This document shows, piece by piece, positions 37,344-47,868 of a stretch of DNA of 64,000 nt. Each line of letters begins with the position of its first letter. The stretch's first letter is position 1. The notes below the pieces were generated by a model. The model searched no databases and was not told the DNA's origin. It saw only the letters and a program-made list of their open reading frames with translations. The stretch is from Nephromyces sp. MM_2019 (lineage: Eukaryota > Apicomplexa > Aconoidasida > Nephromycida): assembly GCA_015657535.1 (NCBI GenBank), contig JADHZB010001089.1, positions 62,001-126,000 of the forward strand, read 5' to 3'. Position numbers and translations under genes: made by a program.

Positions 37344-38543
37344 TTATTTCTTTTCTGTATTGCCCCCCTCTAAGCCCATGATTGAGTTTACTACAAGTTT
37401 CCAATTGGGGTCCAGAATTCCGTCTTTAGCATCAACGATGTGCCAACTTATGCGACTGCCAAACTCTTCTTTGAGCTGTAGCAAGCCTATCTGGGATATC
37501 AAGTTTTTGGTGTACACCGTTTCAACTTCCGTAGGACAAGCAAACGAGTTCACGATTACGTGAATGGAGCTTTGCTGCAGAGAACCATCTGACAATAACC
37601 GTTGCAGGGTTTTTCGCGCAGATAAGAGTCTTTGAGTATCGGTATCAACGAGTGACAAAACGAACAGTACAGCCTGCAGTTGTACGCTATGATATAGGTG
37701 ACACCAGGACTTCGCTACCTGCATATCCAACCGTATAGATATAATTTGATACCTAGCTCCGGGAAAGTTTTATATACATTCAATAACTAAATGAAACAAT
37801 TTACCGCTTCACTTCCTGATAAATCCCAAATTCCAAGGGTTTTTCCCGATGAGAAGTGCTCTTCGTAATGGAACGCTAGCGTATGCTGCATTCCTTCATT
37901 AATGCTATTCCAACCTAAATCCGAATATGCGCAAAGCAGAGCGCTTCTTATTGAATGTTCCTTTTGAAGTCATTTGAAGAACCTCAGAAAAAGTTGCAAT
38001 ATACTATGCATTCCCATATTCATGCCTAGCGAAGCAGTAAGAGGCTGTAGTACCAGCGGTAGTACCACGGCGGCATGCAAGGTTTTCTCATTGAAGCTGC
38101 AAATAAGTGCTAATAAATGCATAGGCAAGGTTGCCATGGCATAGTTTACAATCTGCTTCAAAACAACGCATAAATGCAATCTTGAGATAAGTCAATACTA
38201 ATACAATTGGCTGCACGCCAAGGCTAGCATAGCGACATATTGGACAGCCAAAGATACTGCTGCCCCCCGTATTCTGCCAGAGCAGCGGCGCATAAATTTA
38301 TACCAGCACCAGTCGAGTTTGCAATGCCGCGTAGGCAAACAGCAGTACTTTAAAATAAACCCTTCATATTTACAAAAAAATTTTAATACCTGGCAATAAA
38401 GTTCTAAACATGAGGGTAGTTTTTCCAGATCCTGTTGGTCCACAAAGTAGTATATGTGGTCCACCGGTTTGTCCAGAGTTTTTGCTGAGATTTGCTGATT
38501 TAAAGCTAAAGCACTCTCCACAACTACAACACGAGTTTCCCAT
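37344..38543 (-). CDS. Divergent ARF/ARL-type small GTPase
   Basis: Three exons on the minus strand give a complete 212-residue protein: 38543-38390, 37914-37805 and 37718-37344, with matching phases. The start MGNSCCSCGEC has the N-myristoylation glycine and a cysteine cluster suited to palmitoylation, so membrane attachment is likely. G1 is intact (GPTGSGKTTL). G3 is WDLSGSE where ARF proteins have WDxGGQ, so the catalytic glutamine is a serine. The usual NKxD guanine-binding motif is replaced by NSFACP, and the switch-1 PTxGF is not recognisable. The stretch SWCHLYHSVQLQAVLFVLSL and the end WHIVDAKDG follow the ARF fold. It may bind nucleotide weakly or act as a pseudo-GTPase. The closest subfamily is unclear. 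Confidence 0.8.
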
Positions 38544-39342
38544 AATCAAGCTCGCCCTATTAATATAAGAGATAAAAGATGCCTCACAAGAAGGCGAAAT
38601 TGCAGCTGAGTACTAAAAATACAATGTGCTTGTAGCTCCTGTGAGCGCAGATAATACTAGTGAGAAACAAGGAATTACAAGGGGACTGATTAGCATTGCT
38701 ACAGGGGTTGCTAAAATCTAGGATAATCTCGCCACTGCTAAGTCAATTTGGCAGGTTCTACAAAAGACACGACGCAATATTTTTATTACGTAAAAAATAT
38801 TTAAGCGTTCGGCACCTGTGAACTTATGGAAGGCTAAATATTACCTAGGCCTCCGCTGGTACCCATCTAGTGGACTCATCTTGTATGGTAACACAGGAGC
38901 TACAGGTTTAAAAACAGCAGAAACAAAGTTCTAGCATAGGTACCATTTTGTGCCAGATGGATACAAAGGTTCTATAGCTTTCAACGATGAAATTAGGAAG
39001 CGAGGATTTTAAAGAAGGCATGTCAATCTTGCGAGATTGCTCATTAGCTGCCCATAAGCAAGGGGTAAAGTACTAACGACGGGTAAGAACATTAGAAAGG
39101 TGTACCGGAAATCTTTCTTATCTTCAGGGGAGTCACATATCGCAAAAAAAACTGCGAAATATAGACAATTATAGTCAGCGCTTCATTTGCAGCGTTAATA
39201 CTCGCAAAAATTAGCATTTTCAATAATTGCAACAAGCCGACAGTATTTGTTCGAAAGCAAAATCTATGTGCACCAAACTTTGGGTTAGCTATTCTTATTT
39301 CGAATGCTTTGTGGTACATGTCGAGAGTTTATGCGACTCTAT
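38544..39342. other. Spacer between two minus-strand genes
   Basis: This 0.8 kb lies between the end of the TTC7-like gene and the start of the ARL-type gene, which run in the same direction. It should hold the terminator of the former and the promoter of the latter. No exon or distinct element is visible. Confidence 0.4.
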
Positions 39343-42300
39343 TCAAAGTTCAATCCAAGGAATTAAATCATATCTAAGTATCGGAGAATGCAGATAAACC
39401 TGCCAAGCACGATCATATGCCGCAGACGCCTGCTTAACGAATCCAAAATAGTTCAGGCAATCAGCATATACTTGAAGGCATTTGAGTTCTACTTGCATAT
39501 CACAATCCTCCGTATGAAATTCCACTAATGGTTTTACAAGAGAAAATGCTGTATCATATTTTTCACCAAGATATAGAACTCTGGCTTCTAGTATTCGAGG
39601 CTTTCTTAAAAATGGATATTTTTTTGAAACAATCCTTACTCGACTCAAGCAAAAATATATAAAATTGAGGCGATTTTCTCTCTCAACCGATGAAGGGTGA
39701 TGAAAAAAATCCAGCGGTGCTTGGAATCTTGAGAAGCCCGTAGCGCATACCTCAATGTAGCTTGAGACGTAGTCGAATTCGGCATTTAGGTTTCGAAGAA
39801 ACCTTCTTCCATAAGAACCTATAGAGCGTGGGTCACTAGTTACCAGCGAGTGGGGCGAAAAATGCTCCTCATCTTGTTCTAATAGGATTTTTTTCATATC
39901 ATTGTACAAGAGAATATACTCCCTAGAGATAGAGACACAATGAGAAGCCGTCTTGAAATCAGATAGCTGGCATAACATTTCAGCTAGGACAATCCAGCAG
40001 GACGTTTCCTCTTCAAGCAAAAATATGTTCGGCATACAGGAATTATGCTGGGAACACCCTTTAGACTTCAACTTGTACATAGAGTGCAGTGGACACTTTC
40101 TATTAAGCTGAGACTTACCATTAAAGGGCAAGCAGGATGCACTTAGGTGGTGCATAAAAGTGGTAGATGTAGCACGGCAATCTGTAGGCCTGTAGTCCTT
40201 ATTCAAATAAAGTAGTCTAACAAGTTCCTCCAACAAGGGTAACACACAAGGTAACTTTCCACATTCAAATTCATTACATTGGGAAACAGCGTGCTCATAT
40301 ATAGAAAAAAAATTCCTTTTAGAATTTGCTGTTTGCATAAGCTGTTCATCTTTGAGGCCGAATTGTGAATTCCAGATACCACAAGGAACTTTTGTATATT
40401 CTGCATTATGGGAAACGCTGCTATTCCAAACATCTGCGTAGCCCTGTGGCAGCAGCTTATTTTTATAGCTTGAAAAAGAAGAGTAACTTTCTCCATCAAG
40501 AAAGCAATTGCCGAAAGACCATAAAGAAGGATTTAAATTTGACATAGGTGACTCAAAAGGAAGTAAATCACAGAAATATACGGAAGTCCTAGCACACAAT
40601 AATGCAAAGGTACAAAAAACTGATAACTCATTAGGGCATTCGCGCATAGCATTTTCAAGAATTTGAAATGTTCTTGATAAGTTGGCACTAATAAATCTGC
40701 TATTTAAGGCCTCCCCTCTTGTAGAAGACATGCTATTAAATTTAGGGGTTGGCAAAAAGGGAAAGAAGCTTTTGGCTGCATATCCCCCATTGCTAGGGAA
40801 GCCTTCGCGAAATTTTCCGGAAGATTTGAAATACTCCAAAAAGCTATGCTCTGGTCTACGTAGCATTTTCCTTGTCGAAAGCATAGCATTAGAAAATTTG
40901 TGCTCATTACTATGATCAGTATCCCCCGAAGACGAAACAAATGCGTCAGCTCCAGAATCTAAGTGTCTAGAAACACCATATTCGGCATCATACTGATAAA
41001 CCGCAGGATAGCGAGTACTAACTGAGAACGCGTACAATATCCAGGCTGGGCTGCATCCTCTATGTAGCAGTAAAGCTTTCTTGCACGCTTTAGCACAGCG
41101 ATTTATATCATGGTCTGAATACGCTGCCACAGCTAGATAAAACCAGCGTTTATAGTCAAGATAATCAAAAAACACAGCCTCTTCCAAGTATTTCGTGGCA
41201 GACTGTATCAGTGTCTTATACCTTTGCAGAAGTGAAGATTCTTGCGATACAGCACGCGAACTCTTATCATCAAGTCCAAGGGCCTTATGAGGAAGGGGCA
41301 GCTTAGGATCTTCAAGCAATATTTCAGAATAGATATGAAACGCTTGAAGTAGTAAGCACACTCCAAGAACTAATAACAAACGGCCTAGCTGCAAAACCCA
41401 ACGGTACAAGCTTAATTTGCTGGCATCATCCAATATGCAATTGTTTTTCCTATTCGCCCTTCCGCCGTCATGACGATTTATAGCGCTAAGAATGTAAAGC
41501 AGAAAATCATGCAATTCATCACCCACAGTGAAAAAGTCACGTCCCTCAAAGTTTTGGATTACCACATTTGGTACTCCAAAAGCTTCAAATACCTCGACTT
41601 CTTTTGCTCTGTCTCCAATGTGGAATCTTGTCAGCAGTTCCGATAGAAACTTGAAACATACAGGCGCAAGCGTATATCGTCTGTATAAAAAGTCAACCCC
41701 TGCCTTCAGGTAAGCATGTATTAAGAAAAAATTGGAAAATCCCTCGGATAAAGATTTATCGTAATAGTAAGGTTCAAGGCCAGCACTACTCCTTGTCTGC
41801 ATCATATCTTCTTGTACATAATCAAACGTTCCCCCTTTATAAGGCTGAAAAATTTCAATGCCAACTTCAAGCTCTGAACTTTGCTTGCTAAAAAATTGCT
41901 CGAATAAAGCAACGCTTTTACGGATATTCCCTGAAAATAGCTGCAAGAGTGCAAGGCGCTGGAAAAATACGCCCAGTTTTTTTTCAGAAAAAATCGTTGA
42001 GAAACCTACAGTAATAGAGTTCTCAATCATTAATATCAAGTTTGAAAAAAAAGGAGACCAAGTGGTTGGCACCTCAGAACCCTCCGGGAATTTCTCAAAT
42101 AATTTATTGAAGTTATCAGTACAGAGTTTGGCTCCGTGCTTAATCTTTTGAACCGTGTAAAAAAGCCCCTTACAAACGGCTACCACGCTCATTGGATTAT
42201 CTAGGGGCAAATTAGCTTTCACTGACACTCTGTCAGACCACCTAGAGTAAAGCTCAACTGTATCAAAGGAGTATTGAAAATAGGTGATTGCCAGGTAATT

Positions 42301-44532
42301 TGAAGCAAGCAGCAAACTGTCAAGATGCATGAATCCAGTACAGCTACTTGATGGTAAAAACGTCTTAGAGGGAAAAGATATCTTCGAGCTTTTAAAAATA
42401 CTCCATGAAAAGCGTTTGTTATACTCATAAAGGGCAGGAGACTCGAGCCGTTTCTTCCGCTTAACATGAGCTGCAAAAACATTGCGGGCGAACTTACTAT
42501 AATGCACAAAATAATAAGATTTCTTTCGCGAGTATCGATTTTTAGGAGCAGCAATGTAACTACAGTGCCAGTGATGATCTCTGGATCGAATAAACTCTGC
42601 AAGTTGCCTCTTGTGAAGATGACTATACGCGAGTCCATCGAACTCAAAAATCCAAAAAAACTGCGAAATGCTGCCAATTCCCTTCAAAAAATTGTTGCAC
42701 AGAATAAACTCATAACTTCTTCTCCTGAAAAAAGAGTTGGGATGATTTCGGCTTCCTTCTTGACTAGTAGCTTCACTTGTGTTGTAGCCATAAATTGATT
42801 TCTCTTGAGACAAGCTACGGTGGCAAGTGCTCCAGTTATTGCTGAAGGACTGCAAGTTGAAATTTTCAAAGTAGGAATGTGGTGTTAATTCTTTTGAGGT
42901 CCCACCAAAGTTCGAATTCAAGCCAAATATATAGGCAGATGCATTCTCCGAGATATTTTTTCTTAGCTTGTTCAAGAAAGAATCCATAAAAGTTTGCGGA
43001 AACTGTTGCCTCAAAGCCAGCAAAAAAAACTCAAACTTGCTGTACTTGGGCAATAATGATGTACCACAGTCAAAAAAACTACCTGAAGTCACACTAAGCA
43101 CAGAGTTCTTGCATGTGCCTTGTGAACTAAAAAAGTAATTCGAGAAAAGGTCTCTTAAATTCATCACAGCTGCCGCCTTGGTAGTCGTTAAAAAGGGATT
43201 CAAGAGAAATGGAAAAGAGAGAAATTCGGTGCCAACAACATGCCCGAGAACGTTACCTGCAAAACAATCAAAAATCTGCTGTTTTCTTAAATTATGTTCC
43301 GCAACTACTATGATTATCGCCAAGTCCGAAGCATGATTACCCATACCTGTATCGGCAAAAAACTTGAAAAAGATGCGTTCCCTCTCTGAAAAGTTAAACC
43401 CGCAAAATTTTCCTGCATTGGAAAAGCTAAAATTCCCTCTTTTTACACCCTGGGATGAGCTTGAAGACTCATAAATAAACGGTAAAGACTGTGATTCCCA
43501 CCATTCAGGGGGTGCGCGGTTAACCCTTGAAGCTCTAGCACGGAGTTTCAAACAGAAAACATATATTACTGCATAGGCATAGTTCAAAAAAGGTATTCGC
43601 TGAAGTTTTTCTGCTACAAGAGCCATAAAAAAAATGCCTTCAACCCAAAGATACGCCTGTCGAAAGTCGCCATCATTACATCCCATAAGTAGAAACGACT
43701 CAAGTTTCAGTTCGAGTAATTCACTAGCAGCAAATTTTACATAGCAATTCCAAAGATCTTCTAATTGCTCAAGCTTTGCTGAGAGTAAGCTACTAGTCAT
43801 TCCTGCCAAGGATGCTTGATTGAAGTAGCACTTCAGCCACAAATTCCACACATCCACACCATGCACAGGGTTGATGGGGACCAGAAAATCGGTATCAGTT
43901 TTGGTTCCTAAAATTGATTCTGCTTTCATTTCGAAACCACCAAGCCACTGTGTTGAATCCGGATAAGTTTTTACAAAAGACCTACCTTCCACACTACTAC
44001 TAACATAGTGGCTCTTGGATTTTCCAGCAGGTAGTAACTGTACTACCTCACTGTAGAGTTTCATGTAATATATCGCGGAATCTCGATATGCAAGCGAAAG
44101 ACTAGCATCAATTAATGCACAAAGGCATAGCGATCTATCATCCGGATCGAAGCAGCATAGAGAGTCTAATCTTTCCATAAAAAAAAAATCCAAGTCTTCA
44201 TAGGACTCTGCGCCTCCGGAATAAAATGGCAAAAAGTCACAGTCCTCCGGGCAAACTGAAGCAACCGTACTCACGGCAGGATAAAATGGTACGATGGAGC
44301 TATCATTACGCATGACGTCATGTCTACCTCCCATTATCAATGAGCTGCCTCTGGGGAACAACAGCAGAATCCAGTATCTTCCTAGCTGTAATACATCTTC
44401 CCATTTGTGCGATGCCCTCAAAAGATTTAGGCAGCTGCGTATTTCTTGAAATAGAGCTTCTTCAGCAGATAAATTTCCCAGTGATGTCTCCTTAATGAGT
44501 GGTGAAGAAAACCCACTCTGTGACTGTGACAT
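39343..44532 (-). CDS. TTC7: Large TPR protein, TTC7/YPP1-like scaffold
   Basis: An uninterrupted ORF of 1729 codons starting MSQSQSGFSS. Helical TPR-like repeats are clearest at residues ~1105-1165 (YLEEAVFFDYLDYKRWFYLA, then CAKACKKALLLHRG) and in the last 130 residues (RVLYLGEKYDTAFSLVKPL, then YADCLNYFGFVKQASAAYDR). The end, HSPILRYDLIPWIEL, mirrors the SPxxxFxxIPxxL ending of animal TTC7. An isolated block SCWIVLAEMLCQL fits the family's PWxxLAQ segment. TTC7/Ypp1 links PI4-kinase III-alpha to EFR3 at the plasma membrane; that role is inferred. The protein is about twice the animal length because of long Ser/Asn/Phe-rich insertions between repeats. Having no intron is striking next to its intron-rich neighbours. 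A different TPR family remains possible. Confidence 0.65.
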   Translation of the reverse strand: MSQSQSGFSSPLIKETSLGNLSAEEALFQEIRSCLNLLRASHKWEDVLQLGRYWILLLFPRGSSLIMGGRHDVMRNDSSIVPFYPAVSTVASVCPEDCDFLPFYSGGAESYEDLDFFFMERLDSLCCFDPDDRSLCLCALIDASLSLAYRDSAIYYMKLYSEVVQLLPAGKSKSHYVSSSVEGRSFVKTYPDSTQWLGGFEMKAESILGTKTDTDFLVPINPVHGVDVWNLWLKCYFNQASLAGMTSSLLSAKLEQLEDLWNCYVKFAASELLELKLESFLLMGCNDGDFRQAYLWVEGIFFMALVAEKLQRIPFLNYAYAVIYVFCLKLRARASRVNRAPPEWWESQSLPFIYESSSSSQGVKRGNFSFSNAGKFCGFNFSERERIFFKFFADTGMGNHASDLAIIIVVAEHNLRKQQIFDCFAGNVLGHVVGTEFLSFPFLLNPFLTTTKAAAVMNLRDLFSNYFFSSQGTCKNSVLSVTSGSFFDCGTSLLPKYSKFEFFLLALRQQFPQTFMDSFLNKLRKNISENASAYIFGLNSNFGGTSKELTPHSYFENFNLQSFSNNWSTCHRSLSQEKSIYGYNTSEATSQEGSRNHPNSFFRRRSYEFILCNNFLKGIGSISQFFWIFEFDGLAYSHLHKRQLAEFIRSRDHHWHCSYIAAPKNRYSRKKSYYFVHYSKFARNVFAAHVKRKKRLESPALYEYNKRFSWSIFKSSKISFPSKTFLPSSSCTGFMHLDSLLLASNYLAITYFQYSFDTVELYSRWSDRVSVKANLPLDNPMSVVAVCKGLFYTVQKIKHGAKLCTDNFNKLFEKFPEGSEVPTTWSPFFSNLILMIENSITVGFSTIFSEKKLGVFFQRLALLQLFSGNIRKSVALFEQFFSKQSSELEVGIEIFQPYKGGTFDYVQEDMMQTRSSAGLEPYYYDKSLSEGFSNFFLIHAYLKAGVDFLYRRYTLAPVCFKFLSELLTRFHIGDRAKEVEVFEAFGVPNVVIQNFEGRDFFTVGDELHDFLLYILSAINRHDGGRANRKNNCILDDASKLSLYRWVLQLGRLLLVLGVCLLLQAFHIYSEILLEDPKLPLPHKALGLDDKSSRAVSQESSLLQRYKTLIQSATKYLEEAVFFDYLDYKRWFYLAVAAYSDHDINRCAKACKKALLLHRGCSPAWILYAFSVSTRYPAVYQYDAEYGVSRHLDSGADAFVSSSGDTDHSNEHKFSNAMLSTRKMLRRPEHSFLEYFKSSGKFREGFPSNGGYAAKSFFPFLPTPKFNSMSSTRGEALNSRFISANLSRTFQILENAMRECPNELSVFCTFALLCARTSVYFCDLLPFESPMSNLNPSLWSFGNCFLDGESYSSFSSYKNKLLPQGYADVWNSSVSHNAEYTKVPCGIWNSQFGLKDEQLMQTANSKRNFFSIYEHAVSQCNEFECGKLPCVLPLLEELVRLLYLNKDYRPTDCRATSTTFMHHLSASCLPFNGKSQLNRKCPLHSMYKLKSKGCSQHNSCMPNIFLLEEETSCWIVLAEMLCQLSDFKTASHCVSISREYILLYNDMKKILLEQDEEHFSPHSLVTSDPRSIGSYGRRFLRNLNAEFDYVSSYIEVCATGFSRFQAPLDFFHHPSSVERENRLNFIYFCLSRVRIVSKKYPFLRKPRILEARVLYLGEKYDTAFSLVKPLVEFHTEDCDMQVELKCLQVYADCLNYFGFVKQASAAYDRAWQVYLHSPILRYDLIPWIEL

Positions 44533-44815
44533 TGTGCCAAGGGATTTTTAATAGTAGCACAGTAACAGCACTGCAGGATAATCAAGGCATATTATCATCA
44601 GAATATGTGAAAGACATAAAAACGCTCGGTTTTTTTGAGGGAGGTCTAACTAGGAAACCGAAATACGCTTCAGTCCTAGTAATAGTTTTGCAAATTCTCC
44701 ATCAAAGGGGGACATGACGCCAGATGATGGATAAAACACATCCTAGCGAGACAATGATGTGCACTGACGATTCAATGAGGTGCTATATCCTATTTATTGC
44801 ACAGCGAACAGCACC

Positions 44816-45337
44816 TTAAAAAGTAATTGCTAATAAAAAGAAAATGTGTGAGGCATGGCCTTCCGCACAACGCCGAAGAAAAGGTCCCACGATTGAATCA
44901 GCTAAAGAATGGCATTGCAGTTTTTTGCGTCCACGTGAAGAATCGCAGAGATCAGCGCTAGAGGAATTTAATACAGTGCATCTATCACCAAGTGTAAAAA
45001 ATAAAACCTTTAGCCACGCGAAACGCTGGATTAATCGCTTAAGGTAGAGTAGAGTACCAACAAACGAAATTCAAGGGGTTCTTATCGAGCAAACTTTACC
45101 TGATGGAAACTTAGGTGGTACGCGGCTATTCGGCTTTGGCATACCTTGCTGCATAAGAGTACTGTAAGCATAGCATACACTTCTGCCATGCTCAAAGCAA
45201 CCGTGAGTAGATTCATTACATGCAGCTCTTGCTACACCGCAAAAAAAGATGCTCAAAAAAAAGAAATCAACGGCGAAAAAAAATTGTTTTGGGGGAACAA
45301 TATTATCTTCAAGTCGGGTAAACCACGTTGTACTCAT
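44816..45337 (-). CDS. Weak model: small unrecognised protein
   Basis: Minus-strand exons 45337-45299 (MSTTWFTRLEDNI), 45231-45145 (QELHVMNLLTVALSMAEVYA, acceptor after a long T-rich tract, donor GTATGC) and 45037-44816 (74 codons to TAA) join in phase to 115 residues. The second exon is amphipathic-helical. The third is Ser/Cys-rich and ends in a hydrophobic FFLLAITF. The same DNA also gives a convincing plus-strand reading: ATG at 44844, 67 codons to an AAG/GTAGAG donor, then an exon from the TTAG at about 45112. I cannot tell which strand is used, and the product is not recognised. It lies between the divergent TTC7-like and UFL1 genes. Confidence 0.3.
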
Positions 45338-46267
45338 ATCACGTATTGCAAAGATTATGCTCGTCCTCTTCACTGTTTCCTCAGATTGAATTTTCCCAGG
45401 ATGCCGCTTTCACATTCCGTGAAAACTTTAAGATATTTACGGTGCTGATGCAGCAATTTGGGTTGATTTAGCCAATTATTATAAGAAGATAACATACGCG
45501 TGTTTCGCGATAAGCGAATACGAGTAAACTAGTGACTATTTTTTTTATGCGAAAAAAAGCATGCTATTTCGCTTCATGATAATACCAGAAAAAGCAAGCA
45601 ACACTAACAAACATCACAGCAGGACTTAGGATAACAACGTATGATCAACTAGGATATCCTACTTTCTCAGTTTTTTCATCCCGCTACTTTTACCGTATCG
45701 AAGTTTGCTACAAAAGTATACACGCCCCCATCTCTCAAGAATGCCATGCGCCGTGGCACGACGTGCAATCGCATTAGTTTATTTTCGAGTTCACACTAAA
45801 GTTTGTTCTTTTGTTTTTCGCGCATATGCGTCGCTTCGACTGCTATAGGGGCACTAAATATGCTTCAAGGCGGCAAAAAAAATTGTTTCTTTCGAGTGTT
45901 TCATGGCCAGCGTTAGCTATTAGATAAAGAGATGATGCACCCAAGTACAAATGGCAATTTCCATTGTAAAAAAAAATATTTATCGGGTTGATTTTTTCGT
46001 TAAATAATTTATCCTTTCTGTTCAGTAATTAATAGTCGGACCACTGTCTTGCTCCTTAGTAACATTGTAGAACCCAAGTCCTCGAAATGAAAAATAAATG
46101 TTTCAGAGCGTTCCTTGACTAATGCTTGTAATGTGGTCTAGCATACTCATCTGCTTAATACAGGATAAATCGTAGCAAACAGATGCTAGCGCTGTGCACT
46201 GTTTATAGTGCCTCAGAAAGCACTTCTGCAGATTTATGCTAAAATTTGTCATGTCTATTTTTAAAAG

Positions 46268-46649
46268 GGGAAATATATTGTTTCAATACCAAAGCATCTA
46301 TTGATGCTTCTTATGGTGACACACTTTTTCTTCTACGACTTTTCCAGCGAAATACCTCAAAAAATGAGGGGCTCTTTGGAAAAAAACTTTCAAACTTCAT
46401 AGGGTGTTACCATTCAATCCGGTACCACTCTTCACTACTGCAGATTGTAAGCATATAGCACACTACTACAGGTTGCACCTTAACTTTTTGGAGGCTACTG
46501 GTTTTTCTGGTGTTTTATGCTCTACCGTACCACATAGCGTCTGGAAATATCAGTTAGTGGAACGAGGTATTGTTTTAAGCCTTACTATGTTAGTTTAAAA
46601 ATTTTTAGTGAATATTTCAGAGAATTTATTGCACAGATTTAAAAATTGA
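46268..46649 (+). CDS. Weak model: 3' exons of an unrecognised gene
   Basis: Plus-strand exons 46268-46403, 46472-46566 and 46621-46649 join in phase and end in TGA. The first encodes GDTLFLLRLFQRNTSKNEG, the second LHLNFLEATGFSGV and PHSVWKYQLVER, the third a short basic end (LLHRFKN). Acceptors CTACTACAG and ATATTTCAG and the GTATTG donor are reasonable; the first donor (GTGTTA) is weak. The 5' exons upstream of 46268 were not found. Not recognised. Confidence 0.3.
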
Positions 46650-47868
46650 AAATTTACAAAAACTTGAAGAAGAGGAACCATGAGGAATACTGAAGAAGTA
46701 TGGCCAGATTTTCCAACGAAAGAAGATTTCTTTTTTAATTTTTTGTAGATATTTGAGTACTTATTTACTTGAAATTATTGAATTGTAATTCGTCGATAAA
46801 ATTATATCCGGTATCTATTATAAGTTTTTTAAGAGAGAGCAACCGATATTGTTGTTTTGTATTCAGGTACCAGTTTGTGCATGCGTACACTTAGGAAATT
46901 TTATATCTAAAGACTTACTACTGTAACTTGTAATCTTTACAACAAACGATTTAAGCTCTACTTTGGTTTATGAAGGTATTTGCTAACCAGTAGCTGATTT
47001 TTGGCATCAGCCTCTATCCAACTATCGGTCAGATAAAAATTTATGGATTGAATGCAAAGTGCAGTTGTAGTATAATGTAATCTTCGAATATGCCCTGCAG
47101 AACCTAAAATTTGGTTTTTCAACTGTGTGCATCCCATTATTTTATTTAACTAATCGGAACTTTCTATATAGGAAATTTGACGACAAAGTGAGTGGACTCC
47201 TTGAGATACAGCTAACAATAATCGTCGCACTGCTAACATGATAAACGTAGTTAAAGAGATAATCAAAAGTAAGTCACTAGTTGGTAGTGATAGAAACAGA
47301 GTTTTAGATCCTCAGCACTGCACACGCTGCATCCTCTGCACACTCTGCACCCTCTGCAAGCTCTACACACATGCTTTCGAAAAATTCGTGACTAGCGGCA
47401 TCTGTGGAAAGCTAAGCTTATCAGCTGTTACTGTGCCACCCATTATGTTTGATATACGCCCCGAGATGAAACAGTAAGGTAAATAGCCGAAATGACGGCT
47501 TCTGCGAATTACGGGTTCACTCTTTTGCTAGTTGGACCGCCAAACCTAGATGGACCTACTCTATTTACTATCAGTGCTAGCCTCGACCATATGGTTCTAC
47601 AATTGTAGAAAAAGATACCTGCTAGCTCAGGCAACATCCCGCGTTACTAAGCGGGAAAATTTCAATAATAATGGAACTTCCTTAGTGTCACTCAGTCTCG
47701 CGTAGTTCCGTTGAGTCCTGCAATTTCATAGTTTTCAAAGCTTTGAAAGAGTCTCCTTTTTTGCTATCAAATGTGCTTCGTACTGAAGTCCGAGTCTTTC
47801 CCAATAGTGGAATGAAGCTTTGCTTCTGCTTTTCTCGTACAAAATTTTAGGGAATATAGCCATCAATA
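46650..47868. other. 5' flank of the UFL1 gene
   Basis: Mostly AT-rich sequence without a supportable gene. A short frame after a TATATAG acceptor at 47172 is open to TGA at about 47240 (KFDDKVSGLLEIQLTIIVAL) and could be a stray terminal exon. A CTGCAC-type repeat at about 47318-47370 gives a Cys-rich ORF that I do not regard as a gene. The promoter of UFL1 should lie near the right end. Confidence 0.35.

Noticed and set aside
42219..42798. Overlapping ORFs of 110-152 codons on both strands
   Set aside because: Shadows of the 1729-codon TTC7-like frame.
47238..47477. 79-codon ORF with CTLCTLC-like repeats
   Set aside because: Arises from a CTGCAC-type simple repeat; Cys pattern is not a metal-binding domain.
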